Of a stretch of DNA of 17,786 nt, positions 6,342 through 11,701 are shown in pieces; within the stretch, counting starts at the first letter, position 1, and every line of letters starts with the position of its first letter. The notes below the pieces were generated by a model. It ran no database searches and was not told where the DNA came from. It saw only the letters and a list, made by a program, of their open reading frames with translations. The translations under genes and the position numbers were made by a program. Source of the stretch: an uncultured Oscillospiraceae bacterium (GTDB taxonomy: Bacteria; Bacillota; Clostridia; Oscillospirales; Oscillospiraceae); the NCBI GenBank assembly GCA_934589665.1, contig CAKTOJ010000029.1:1-17786 (forward strand), written 5' to 3'.

Positions 6342-6830
6342 ATGAAAGACTACATCAACGGACTGTACGCGCGGCTGGAGGAGCTTTCCGAAAAGCCGCT
6401 GACGCTGGGACACATCGAAGAGGCTGACGCCGTGGCGGGCCTCCTGTGCCGCCTGCATAAGCTCGACGAAATGGGTGGAGACCATTTTCGTGAGTCCACG
6501 AAAATGATGAATTTCACCCGCGAGGACGCGGAGGCATGGGCGGCGAAGATGCAGAATGCCGACGGTACTACCGGGCCGCACTGGACGATGGATCAGACGT
6601 CCGCCGTCGCAGATGCAAGCGGAGCCGGGCGCGATATCCCACACTGGGTTTTCGGCGTGACGATGAACATGATGTACTCGGACTACTACGACGTGGCGCG
6701 GAAGTTCGGCGTAAACGTGCCGGAGTTCTACGCGGAGCTGGCGCGGGCGTTCTTGATGGACAAGGACGGACCAGGACCGGAGGAAAAGCTTTGCGCGTAT
6801 TACAGGTGCATTGTGAAGCAAAATCGTTAG
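6342..6830 (+). CDS. Conserved phage protein, probable DUF7841-like (162 aa)
   Basis: ATG 6342 is preferred to GTG 6336 because AGGAGG stands 8 bases before it. The product starts MKDYINGLYARLEELSEKPL. It contains a segment (DAEAWAAKMQNADGTTGPHW, then TMDQTSAV) and a C-terminal segment (FGVTMNMMYSDYYDVARKFG, then VNVPEFYAELARAFLMDKDG) that I recall from a widespread, functionally uncharacterised phage family of this name; the family label is from memory. It is predicted to be soluble and helical. Its stop codon lies inside the first of two TTAGCATTTT repeats of the att region, so the integration-site arm overlaps the gene end. Confidence 0.75.
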   Translation: MKDYINGLYARLEELSEKPLTLGHIEEADAVAGLLCRLHKLDEMGGDHFRESTKMMNFTREDAEAWAAKMQNADGTTGPHWTMDQTSAVADASGAGRDIPHWVFGVTMNMMYSDYYDVARKFGVNVPEFYAELARAFLMDKDGPGPEEKLCAYYRCIVKQNR

Positions 6831-6850
6831 CATTTTTCGTTAGCATTTTG
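6825..6850. repeat. Two tandem 13-bp repeats, candidate integrase arm-type sites (late-gene side)
   Basis: CGTTAGCATTTTT (6825-6837) is followed directly by CGTTAGCATTTTG (6838-6850). The TTAGCATTTT core recurs as two further near copies at 7055-7077 on the other side of the tRNA-like core. Paired repeats flanking a core are the usual arrangement of arm-type binding sites for tyrosine integrases. The assignment is inferred from position. Confidence 0.6.
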
Positions 6851-6868
6851 TGTTGAAAATCGCATCCC

Positions 6869-6899
6869 GAATGCGTCAGGCAATGCAAGAATGCGTCAG
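6869..6899. repeat. Pair of 11-bp direct repeats spaced by 20 bp in the att region
   Basis: GAATGCGTCAG occurs at 6869-6879 and again at 6889-6899. The 20-bp period is close to two helical turns, so a protein could bind both on one face of the DNA. An excisionase or an accessory bending protein is a reasonable candidate, but no binder is identified. Confidence 0.55.
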
Positions 6900-6943
6900 A
6901 TATTACAACGCACAAGAACGCGGAAAGCATTGGTATATAAAGA

Positions 6944-6985
6944 AAAACCCGCAATCTCAATGGATTGCGGGTTTTCTCTTTTTGG
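6944..6985 (+). terminator. Rho-independent terminator after the 5379-6830 gene group
   Basis: A perfect 13-bp stem AAAACCCGCAATC/GATTGCGGGTTTT with a 6-base loop is followed by CTCTTTTT. It ends transcription from the + strand group before the tRNA-like att core, which it immediately precedes, and would protect the - strand integrase from readthrough. Confidence 0.88.
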
Positions 6986-7008
6986 TGACCCGTACGGGAA
7001 TCGAACCC
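6983..7008 (-). other. Candidate attP core: 3' end of a tRNA gene (T-arm plus acceptor strand and CCA)
   Basis: Read on the - strand, the segment is a T-arm and acceptor end: GGGTTCGATTCCC (T-loop TTCGATT closed by G-C pairs), then the acceptor strand ACGGGTC, discriminator A and an encoded CCA. Upstream of it the sequence (GTTTCATTTCTT) does not form an anticodon arm, so this is not a whole tRNA. Phages carry exactly such 3' tRNA fragments as the att core, which restores the host tRNA on integration. The integrase gene begins its 3' end 47 bases away. The tRNA identity cannot be determined from the fragment. Confidence 0.85.
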
Positions 7009-7054
7009 AAGAAATGAAACGAAAAAGCGTTGGGGCACAATGACTTTTTGAAAA

Positions 7055-7077
7055 TTAAGCATTTTGGTTAGCGTTTT
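7055..7077. repeat. Two TTAGCATTTT-like repeats, candidate integrase arm-type sites (integrase side)
   Basis: TTAAGCATTTT (7055-7065) and TTAGCGTTTT (7068-7077) lie in the same orientation as the pair at 6825-6850. They overlap the last codons of the integrase gene, so the integrase end encodes part of its own presumed binding site. Confidence 0.5.
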
Positions 7078-8095
7078 CTGCGAAAAAGGTGGCGATTTTG
7101 TTTTGACTCTTGAGTCGGTCAGCCTGCGCGAGGTGCGTATAAATCTTGAGCATGGTATCGCTGTCGGCCCAGCCGCCGAGTTCCATTGTTTCCTGCGCCG
7201 ACAAGCCGAGATGATAGGCAAGGGATGCGAAGCTGTGGCGCAGGCCGTGGACGCCGACCGCCGGGAGGCCGTTGTTTTTGCAGATGGTATTGATGCGCCA
7301 ATACAGCGTTGTGGGATTGGCGTCGTAGATCAAGCCGGTGCGCCGTTCAGGAGCGACGGCTTCGATGGCTGCCGCAAGGGCTGGAATCATGATCGGGATA
7401 ACGCGGCGGGAGCTGGCATTCTTGTTTTCAGCCTTTTGCACCATTGCACCGTTACGGTCAAGGACTGCCGCACCGTGGACGGTGATGGTGCCGCGTTTAA
7501 GGTCGATCTTGTCGTAGGTCATGGCGAGGATCTCGGAGCGCCGGAGGCCGTGCAGAGCCAACAGCATAGGAATTTCAAAACGGTCGCCGTGAATGAGCCG
7601 GACGAATTCCGGAAGCTGCTCCGGCTCCAGCCAAAGCTTCTCCGCCTTGAGAGGATGCGGCAGGCGAATGCGCGGGACGGGGATATCTGCGCTGCGCAGG
7701 GCAGATGAAAGCAGGCCCCACGCATTTTTTACGGTTTTCGGAGAGACAGACTTTGCTTCGGCATCGATCACGGCCTGCCAGTCGCGCACGCTCGACGGGG
7801 CCTTATCCATGACCGATGAGAATCGCGTCGAAGCAACGCTTAAGTAGCCTCGCACTGTCGATGGAGATGTACCGGCGGGCAGCGCATCAATATAAGCCTG
7901 TATAAGGTCGCGGACGGTCTTATCCGTCTTATATTTCACTTCGCGGGCGTCGGCGCAGTGCTGCGCCTTGATGAGCTGCGCCTGCTTGATGCAGTCGGAG
8001 CGCGTGAGGGCGGAGACGGGGATGCTCTCGCCGCCAAGGCGGAGCTGGATGAACCATGTGCCGGATTTCAGCTTTCGAGGCTCGGGGACTTTCAT
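7055..8095 (-). CDS. int: Phage tyrosine recombinase (integrase)
   Basis: The start at 8095 (MKVPEPRKLKSGTWFIQLRL) has GGAGGTG directly upstream; a longer in-frame form lacks such a site. The 346-aa protein has an N-terminal arm-binding/AP2-like segment (1-45), a SAM-like core-binding domain (about 58-150) and the catalytic domain. Visible catalytic residues are Arg185 (HGLRRSE), His283 and Arg286 (HGLRHSFAS), Trp309 (GGW) and nucleophile Tyr319 (KIYTHL). Lys223 or Lys225 lies in the expected beta hairpin. It cuts and rejoins attP/attB, here very probably the tRNA 3' end 47 bases beyond its stop codon. It is the promoter-distal gene of the - strand lysogeny region. Confidence 0.96.
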   Translation of the reverse strand: MKVPEPRKLKSGTWFIQLRLGGESIPVSALTRSDCIKQAQLIKAQHCADAREVKYKTDKTVRDLIQAYIDALPAGTSPSTVRGYLSVASTRFSSVMDKAPSSVRDWQAVIDAEAKSVSPKTVKNAWGLLSSALRSADIPVPRIRLPHPLKAEKLWLEPEQLPEFVRLIHGDRFEIPMLLALHGLRRSEILAMTYDKIDLKRGTITVHGAAVLDRNGAMVQKAENKNASSRRVIPIMIPALAAAIEAVAPERRTGLIYDANPTTLYWRINTICKNNGLPAVGVHGLRHSFASLAYHLGLSAQETMELGGWADSDTMLKIYTHLAQADRLKSQNKIATFFAENANQNA

Positions 8096-8154
8096 GGGGA
8101 CACCTCCAGGGGATACAGAATACCGCTCCGGCAGTGCGCCGGGGCGGCTATTTT

Positions 8155-8577
8155 TTATGCACGGAACCAGCCGACGGTAGGACTCAGGACATCCACCACC
8201 AGAGCAAGGGCACAAAGCGCGACGATGCTGAGCAGGATAAGCGTCACAAGCCGGTGCATACGCAGGGATTTCTGCTGCTGCCTCAGCTGCTCATGAAGAG
8301 CTGCGTTTTCAATGCGAAGATTGTCAGCCTCGGCCGAAACGGCGTCCGGATCGGGCGGAGAAGCCTCACGCGGAATATCAAAGTAAGCATCCATCGATAC
8401 GCCCATCTCCCGGCAGATCGGCCCGGCAGTGTACACAGAAGGATTTTTGATGTCGCCGCGAAAGAATTGGGCGACGGTACCAACGGAAAGATCAGTACTT
8501 TCGGCGATATCCTGATTCGTCTTGTGCGGCGTGATCGTCTGCTTCTGATCGCGGCACAAATCAGATAGTTTTTCCAT
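8155..8577 (-). CDS. Membrane-anchored HTH (XRE-type) regulator
   Basis: AAGGAGG before ATG 8577 sets a 140-aa product; upstream in-frame codons lack a site. Residues about 5-67 form an XRE-like HTH (TNQDIAESTDLSVGTVAQFF, then RGDIKNPSVYTAGPICREMG). Residues about 80-103 are a charged, probably coiled-coil segment (ADNLRIENAALHEQLRQQQK). Residues 109-131 are a single transmembrane helix (LVTLILLSIVALCALALVV). No LexA-like peptidase domain is present. This would tether a DNA-binding domain to the inner face of the membrane. A palindrome (8604-8615) lies upstream and may be its operator. It may be a second regulator beside the XRE repressor at 9573. Confidence 0.85.
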   Translation of the reverse strand: MEKLSDLCRDQKQTITPHKTNQDIAESTDLSVGTVAQFFRGDIKNPSVYTAGPICREMGVSMDAYFDIPREASPPDPDAVSAEADNLRIENAALHEQLRQQQKSLRMHRLVTLILLSIVALCALALVVDVLSPTVGWFRA

Positions 8578-8603
8578 AAAAGTACGCCTCCTTTCCGAAA
8601 TAG

Positions 8604-8615
8604 TCAGACGTCTGA
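8604..8615. promoter_or_regulatory. 12-bp perfect palindrome, candidate operator
   Basis: TCAGACGTCTGA lies 26-38 bases upstream of the membrane-HTH gene start, just before its ribosome-binding site on the - strand. Its position suits autoregulation. I could not find a convincing -35/-10 pair for this gene, so it may be transcribed from upstream. Confidence 0.5.
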
Positions 8616-8706
8616 TCGCAAATAGAAGCAACCATATCTTTACAAATACATTGCAAAAGGGGTAGGCTGTAAGCACAGGCGGCTCCCAATCGCTTGCAAG
8701 CCAAAG

Positions 8707-8738
8707 CCCCGAGGCAGACACGGCACGCTGCCTTGGGG
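8707..8738 (-). other. 11-bp inverted repeat after the two-TM protein gene
   Basis: CCCCGAGGCAG/CTGCCTTGGGG (one G-T pair) encloses a 10-base loop. It lies 43 bases downstream of the - strand gene ending at 8781 and could be a weak terminator or RNA-stability hairpin; only a short CTTTGG follows the stem. The rest of 8616-8780 holds no gene that I can see. Confidence 0.45.
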
Positions 8739-8780
8739 CGGAGGCGACAGGCGGCATTGGATCAAGTCCTTTCAAAAATC

Positions 8781-9341
8781 TTACTTATAGTAGTGCAACT
8801 GATCTGCAAAACTCTCTTTGCATTGTGCAGTCCACTTCTTTACAGTCTGGCCTAGGTGGGCGTCGTATTCTTCGATGGCATCGTTTAGATCTTCGATTAG
8901 ATGCAATTCTACATATGTCGGAGCTCGATTCCACCTGTAATCCTTGTATGCGAGAAATGACTCGTCCTCGTCCTCAAGCCCGGCCAAGTATAAGACCTTT
9001 CTATATTTCTGGTTTATTTCATCCCATATCGAATCTTCTCTATACAAAAAGTTATCCTGAGAAATTCGCTTATACTCCAAGAAATCACGCGCAGCACGCC
9101 ATGTGTGACGTTTCAAATCCCAGCGTCGGTTAAAGGCCTTAGTGTCTCGAAAGTAAATGAAGATGGAAACAGGAAAACCAAAAATCAAAAATGCAATATA
9201 CGCATAACCGAAGATGGTTCGAAGTGTTTCGTGTTCGCTTTTGCGTTCAAGACGAAGCCCCAACATTCTGAAACAATCAGAAAGCACCCAAGATAATGTG
9301 CAAAGGCCTAGAATACACAGTAATGATTCAATACGATTCAT
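8781..9341 (-). CDS. Two-helix membrane protein in the lysogeny region (candidate lysogenic-conversion/exclusion protein)
   Basis: A GGAG 8 bases upstream supports the start; the product is 186 aa. Two hydrophobic segments are visible, about residues 5-24 (ESLLCILGLCTLSWVLSD) and 43-64 (IFGYAYIAFLIFGFPVSIFI). A long charged, aromatic-rich cytoplasmic domain follows (ARDFLEYKRISQDNFLYRED onward). I do not recognise a family. The gene is AT-richer than most neighbours and sits between repressor-type genes, where phages often carry genes expressed from the prophage. Superinfection exclusion or another host-altering role is a reasonable guess only. Confidence 0.7.
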   Translation of the reverse strand: MNRIESLLCILGLCTLSWVLSDCFRMLGLRLERKSEHETLRTIFGYAYIAFLIFGFPVSIFIYFRDTKAFNRRWDLKRHTWRAARDFLEYKRISQDNFLYREDSIWDEINQKYRKVLYLAGLEDEDESFLAYKDYRWNRAPTYVELHLIEDLNDAIEEYDAHLGQTVKKWTAQCKESFADQLHYYK

Positions 9342-9369
9342 TGGCAGTACTCCAAAAGAAACTTATATT
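9341..9369 (+). promoter_or_regulatory. Candidate promoter for the 32-aa + strand ORF
   Basis: TTGGCA (9341-9346) and TATATT (9364-9369) are 17 bases apart, pointing toward the small ORF at 9457. It begins at the start codon of the divergent membrane-protein gene. Between it and the ORF lie a CCGGTTCAAGCCGG imperfect dyad (about 9395-9408) and two ATGAACG direct repeats. Confidence 0.45.
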
Positions 9370-9456
9370 TACAGTATAGGCGTATTTGCGGGCCGGTTCA
9401 AGCCGGAAATATGAACGAAAAATGAACGGCGTTTTTGTGGAGAAAGGGAGGAAACG

Positions 9457-9555
9457 ATGGAAAAGGCAAGAGAAAGACTGAAAAACATACTTGAGCGGGC
9501 GACTGATGAGCAGGTCTGGCTGCTGCTGCGGCTGGCAGAAAAGATCATTCGATAA
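9457..9555 (+). CDS. Small helical protein, 32 aa, on the opposite strand within the lysogeny region
   Basis: A GGGAGG site 7 bases before the ATG, a 32-codon helical frame (MEKARERLKNILERATDEQ, then VWLLLRLAEKIIR) and a strong terminator right after the stop together make a complete tiny gene. The product is an amphipathic double-helix-like peptide with a basic N-terminus. It runs opposite to its neighbours, converging on the XRE repressor. It could be a regulatory peptide such as an antirepressor; that is speculation. Confidence 0.6.
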   Translation: MEKARERLKNILERATDEQVWLLLRLAEKIIR

Positions 9556-9556
9556 G

Positions 9557-9596
9557 AAATCACCGGAAGCGATCATGCGCTTCCGGTGATTTTTTT
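9557..9596 (+). terminator. Strong, probably bidirectional terminator between the 32-aa ORF and the repressor
   Basis: A 14-bp stem AAATCACCGGAAGC/GCTTCCGGTGATTT with an 8-base loop is followed by T's on the + strand. On the - strand it is followed by TTTCTTAT. The repressor's stop codon lies in the loop. Confidence 0.9.
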
Positions 9597-9947
9597 CGCG
9601 TACTCGTAGATGTTGTCCCAGAACTCAGGGGGCATTTCCATTGCCGCAGCGATGCAGCGCTTGCGGGTGGATTCGTCGGCCTCGGCCAGAACGTCGGCAA
9701 ACATCAGGGCCATGCGCTCGTTCTCACTGCGCTCGACGTACATCTCCCCTTCTCCGGTCTCCAGCCATGCAAGAGATACGTTGAACTCGCGGCAGATGTC
9801 TGCAATCGTGCGGTCGCTCGGGACCTTTGAGCCAGAACAAATAGCGGAGACGAATTGAGAAGAAACATGGATTGCTTCGGAAAATTTCGTTTTTGTAATA
9901 CCTAGTTCCTTTATCAGAAAATCGATCCGCTGGTTGATGCTATTCAT
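9573..9947 (-). CDS. XRE-family phage repressor (cI-like)
   Basis: AAGGAGG before ATG 9947 defines a 124-aa product (MNSINQRIDFLIKELGITKT). Residues about 5-62 are a standard XRE HTH: KTKFSEAIHVSSQFVSAICS holds helices 2 and 3, and DRTIADICREFNVSLAWLET ends the domain. The C-terminus is helical without a LexA-type protease domain, so control by RecA-stimulated self-cleavage is not expected. It is transcribed from a TTGACA-17-TAACTT promoter overlapped by an operator copy. It faces the early operon across 175 bases, the classic genetic-switch arrangement. Confidence 0.9.
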   Translation of the reverse strand: MNSINQRIDFLIKELGITKTKFSEAIHVSSQFVSAICSGSKVPSDRTIADICREFNVSLAWLETGEGEMYVERSENERMALMFADVLAEADESTRKRCIAAAMEMPPEFWDNIYEYAKKITGSA

Positions 9948-9969
9948 GTGCGACCTCCTTTCTGAAACT

Positions 9970-9998
9970 AAGTTACCACAGAAAAAATGCATTGTCAA
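9970..9998 (-). promoter_or_regulatory. Repressor promoter (PRM-like)
   Basis: On the - strand TTGACA (9993-9998), a 17-base spacer and TAACTT (9970-9975) lie 23 bases from the repressor start codon. The -10 is inside an operator copy, suggesting autoregulation. Confidence 0.8.
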
Positions 9999-10030
9999 GA
10001 AAATAATGAAACTAGGATTCACAAAAGTGC

Positions 10031-10059
10031 TTGACAACGAATCTGAGATGTGATAGCAT
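10031..10059 (+). promoter_or_regulatory. Early lytic promoter (PR-like)
   Basis: TTGACA (10031-10036), a 17-base spacer and TAGCAT (10054-10059) drive the + strand early operon. Operator copies lie immediately on both sides, consistent with repression in the lysogen. Confidence 0.82.
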
Positions 10060-10122
10060 GAAACCAAGTTACAGATGACGTAACCGAGAAAAGGAATGTC
10101 GATTGGAAGGGAGGTGAGAGAC

Positions 10123-10275
10123 ATGGAGGAAAAGACGCTGAAAGCCGCAACGGAAACCGCCCTGCGCAAGCAGGTGGAGCTGCTGACACAGGACGGTATG
10201 TGCGGAGGAGCGCTCGAGGACGCGATCAGCAAAATCCACATCCTCGTTCATGTTCTGCACGAGTTGAAGAACTAG
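10123..10275 (+). CDS. Small early protein, 50 aa
   Basis: GGGAGGTGAGAG precedes the ATG, and it is the first gene after the early promoter. The product begins MEEKTLKAATETALRKQVEL and ends HILVHVLHELKN; it is short and helical with no recognised domain. Its TAG shares the palindrome CTAG (10272-10275) with the stop of the convergent 50-aa gene. The position matches that of Cro- or antirepressor-type genes, but no HTH is visible. Confidence 0.6.
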   Translation: MEEKTLKAATETALRKQVELLTQDGMCGGALEDAISKIHILVHVLHELKN

Positions 10276-10424
10276 TGCTCCGGGTTGGGGCAGATACTTT
10301 TGTAGATCACGTTATAGATCTCTGCAATGGCTGCCCCAATTTCCGCATTGCTGTTTGCATCGTATGGCAGTTTCTTGTCGAGCATGGCAATTGTCAACTG
10401 CATCGCAATTTCAGCTTTTGTCAT
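10272..10424 (-). CDS. Small conserved phage protein on the - strand, 50 aa
   Basis: A strong GGGAGGTGATTTT site precedes ATG 10424. The product starts MTKAEIAMQLTIAMLDKKLP and contains NAEIGAAIAEIYNVIYKSI, a pattern I recall from small proteins near the switch region of Clostridia phages. Its own TTGACA-16-TAAAAT promoter lies upstream, so it is expressed against the early operon and its transcript is antisense to nothing but the 3' tip of the 10123 gene. Expression in the lysogen is plausible. Function unknown. Confidence 0.68.
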   Translation of the reverse strand: MTKAEIAMQLTIAMLDKKLPYDANSNAEIGAAIAEIYNVIYKSICPNPEH

Positions 10425-10442
10425 AAAATCACCTCCCTTCGA

Positions 10443-10474
10443 CCGTATTTTACCATACGGAGGGGAGGTGTCAA
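10443..10474 (-). promoter_or_regulatory. Promoter and dyad for the - strand 50-aa gene
   Basis: TTGACA (10469-10474 read on the - strand), a 16-base spacer and TAAAAT (10447-10452). A dyad CCGTAT...ATACGG (10443-10460) overlaps the -10 and could be an operator. It sits under the leader of the + strand gene at 10491. Confidence 0.65.
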
Positions 10475-10490
10475 GGAAGAAGGTGAAGAG

Positions 10491-10637
10491 ATGTCCGAGG
10501 AACAGAAGAAGAAGATCGACGGCGTGCTGCACGAGATGAAGCACATGAATCCGCAGCAGATCGAGGTCATGATCACATATATGCAGGGTATGGCAACGGC
10601 GGCAAAGCTGATGCAGGCGGAACGGAAGGAGGCGTAA
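10491..10637 (+). CDS. Small conserved early phage protein, 48 aa
   Basis: ATG 10491 follows GAAGGTGAAGAG; longer in-frame starts would run through the - strand gene. The product MSEEQKKKIDGVLHEMKHMN continues with IEVMITYMQGMATAAKLMQA. The central ITYMQGMATA motif is one I recall from small proteins in phage and integrative-element early regions of Clostridia. It is helical and soluble. It ends 3 bases before the next gene. Confidence 0.65.
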   Translation: MSEEQKKKIDGVLHEMKHMNPQQIEVMITYMQGMATAAKLMQAERKEA

Positions 10638-10640
10638 GAC

Positions 10641-10943
10641 ATGGAAGAACTGAAACGGGCGGTGCTTCGTGCTCTGCTGGAGGAGATTGGGGTGCTTTTT
10701 GACGAGGACAGCGGTGCGGCTGAGTACGCGGAGGCGCGCGGCAATGCGGAACGCTGCATCAAGATTTTGCATGAAATCGGGATGCCAGAGCATGCGGAGC
10801 CGCCGGAGAACAGCGTGGTCGCGTGGGGCATGAACAGCGTGGACGCCTTCGTGGTGAAGAGCTTCCACGCGGCGGGAGAGGATGCACAGTCGGAAATCCT
10901 TGATATCCTGAAAAACCGCGCGTTCGAGAAGATGAAGTTTTAA
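10641..10943 (+). CDS. Early phage protein, unknown function (100 aa)
   Basis: GGAAGGAGGCG stands before the ATG. The product begins MEELKRAVLRALLEEIGVLF, is acidic and helical, and shows no cofactor or DNA-binding motif. It is part of a run of tightly packed early ORFs. No family recognised. Confidence 0.65.
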   Translation: MEELKRAVLRALLEEIGVLFDEDSGAAEYAEARGNAERCIKILHEIGMPEHAEPPENSVVAWGMNSVDAFVVKSFHAAGEDAQSEILDILKNRAFEKMKF

Positions 10944-10958
10944 GGGAGGCGTGAGCAT

Positions 10959-11198
10959 ATGCCGAAGATGCGAGTCGAGCGGACAACGGATTACCGCCTG
11001 CGGGCGATGATCCGGGGGGAAATGGCCGCGCAGGGCGTCACCATCGAGGTGGCAAGCCGGTACGCAGGATGCAGCGAAAAGACGCTCTACCGCGTTTTCG
11101 AGCAGCCGACCGCGTACTTTGATAAGGTGCTGCCGCTGATGCGGAAGCTGTCCGTGCCGATCGAAAGGGTGCGGGAGACGATCTGTTATCCATACTGA
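10959..11198 (+). CDS. Small HTH early regulator (79 aa)
   Basis: GGGAGGCGTGAGCAT precedes the ATG. A strongly basic N-terminus (MPKMRVERTTDYRLRAMIRG) is followed by a helix-turn-helix: VTIEVASRYAGCSEKTLYRV places a turn at AGCS and a recognition helix at EKTLYRVFE. A C-terminal helix follows (LPLMRKLSVPIERVRE). It resembles HTH proteins of Cro or XRE type in early phage operons. It could control the switch from early to later transcription, or serve as an excisionase-type factor; sequence does not settle which. Confidence 0.7.
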   Translation: MPKMRVERTTDYRLRAMIRGEMAAQGVTIEVASRYAGCSEKTLYRVFEQPTAYFDKVLPLMRKLSVPIERVRETICYPY

Positions 11199-11211
11199 GG
11201 GAGGAAAGCAT

Positions 11212-11478
11212 ATGAGCGACGTGGAGTTTATCACGGGAGTCAATCACCAGAGAGCGCGGGAGCGCGAATGGGAAGCACGCAGAGCCGAGAGAGACGGCCT
11301 GCGGGAAAAGAGAGAGCGGGTACGCCGGACGGCGCTCTCCGTCTGCTGGCTGGCAGGGGCGTTTTTGTCCGGCATGGCGCTGGTGCTGCTGGCCTTGGAG
11401 CTGGCCGGTGCGGCGCTGGCCTTCGGCGGAGCGGCGGCGATCAGCGCTGCATTGGGGAGTGTGCTGTATGAGCTGTGA
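11212..11478 (+). CDS. Small membrane protein with charged N-terminal helix (88 aa)
   Basis: GGGAGGAAAGCAT precedes the ATG. The first 38 residues are a highly charged helix (REREWEARRAERDGLREKRE). They are followed by two closely spaced hydrophobic segments, about 41-60 (ALSVCWLAGAFLSGMALVLL) and 62-84 (LELAGAALAFGGAAAISAAL). It is likely an inner-membrane early protein with a cytoplasmic coiled coil. The next gene starts inside its last codons. Function unknown. Confidence 0.65.
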   Translation: MSDVEFITGVNHQRAREREWEARRAERDGLREKRERVRRTALSVCWLAGAFLSGMALVLLALELAGAALAFGGAAAISAALGSVLYEL

Positions 11479-11701
11479 GGACGACGGGAAAATTCCAGTG
11501 GAGCTGACGCCGGAGCAGCTGGCAGACCTGATCGATGCGGCCACACGGGCCGCTGAACAGGATCAGGAGGACGCGGAGATACTGAGCAGTCAGCCGCGCA
11601 TCGACCGGGAGACCGTCGGGGAGCTGCTGGAGACGCGCAAGCGGCTGCTGACGCTGGCGGCGTGGATGCAGCATTTGTGGGAGGAGGCCGTGGACGAATA
11701 A
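11468..11701 (+). CDS. Early phage protein, unknown function (77 aa)
   Basis: ATG 11468 (MSCEDDGKIPVELTPEQLAD) overlaps the upstream gene by 11 bases and has GGGGAG 9 bases before it. The product is acidic and helical, with a segment IDRETVGELLETRKRLLTLA. Its TAA overlaps the next ATG (TAATG), so the string of genes from 11212 to 12184 is probably translationally coupled. Confidence 0.62.
   Translation: MSCEDDGKIPVELTPEQLADLIDAATRAAEQDQEDAEILSSQPRIDRETVGELLETRKRLLTLAAWMQHLWEEAVDE

Larger units (their letters stand above)
9964..10072. promoter_or_regulatory. Repressor operator array (three copies)
   Basis: GAAACTAAGTTAC (9964-9976), GAAACTAGGATTC (10008-10020) and GAAACCAAGTTAC (10060-10072) are similar, partly dyad-symmetric sites (GAAAC..GTTAC halves). 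The first covers the -10 of the repressor promoter. The second lies just upstream of the early promoter -35, and the third abuts its -10. This placement lets one protein control both promoters. The rest of the gap (10073-10122) is the early leader with the ribosome-binding site GGGAGGTGAG. Confidence 0.75.

Noticed and set aside
6983..7008. Intact tRNA gene
   Set aside because: Only the T-arm and acceptor strand are present; no D-arm, anticodon arm or 5' acceptor strand lies upstream on the - strand.
8096..8215. N-terminal 40-residue extension of the integrase
   Set aside because: It reads through a good ribosome-binding site and is Cys/Pro/Arg-rich without integrase character.
10272..11243. 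323-codon - strand open frame across the early operon
   Set aside because: Only its last 50 codons have a ribosome-binding site and family resemblance; the rest is antisense to four packed + strand early genes.
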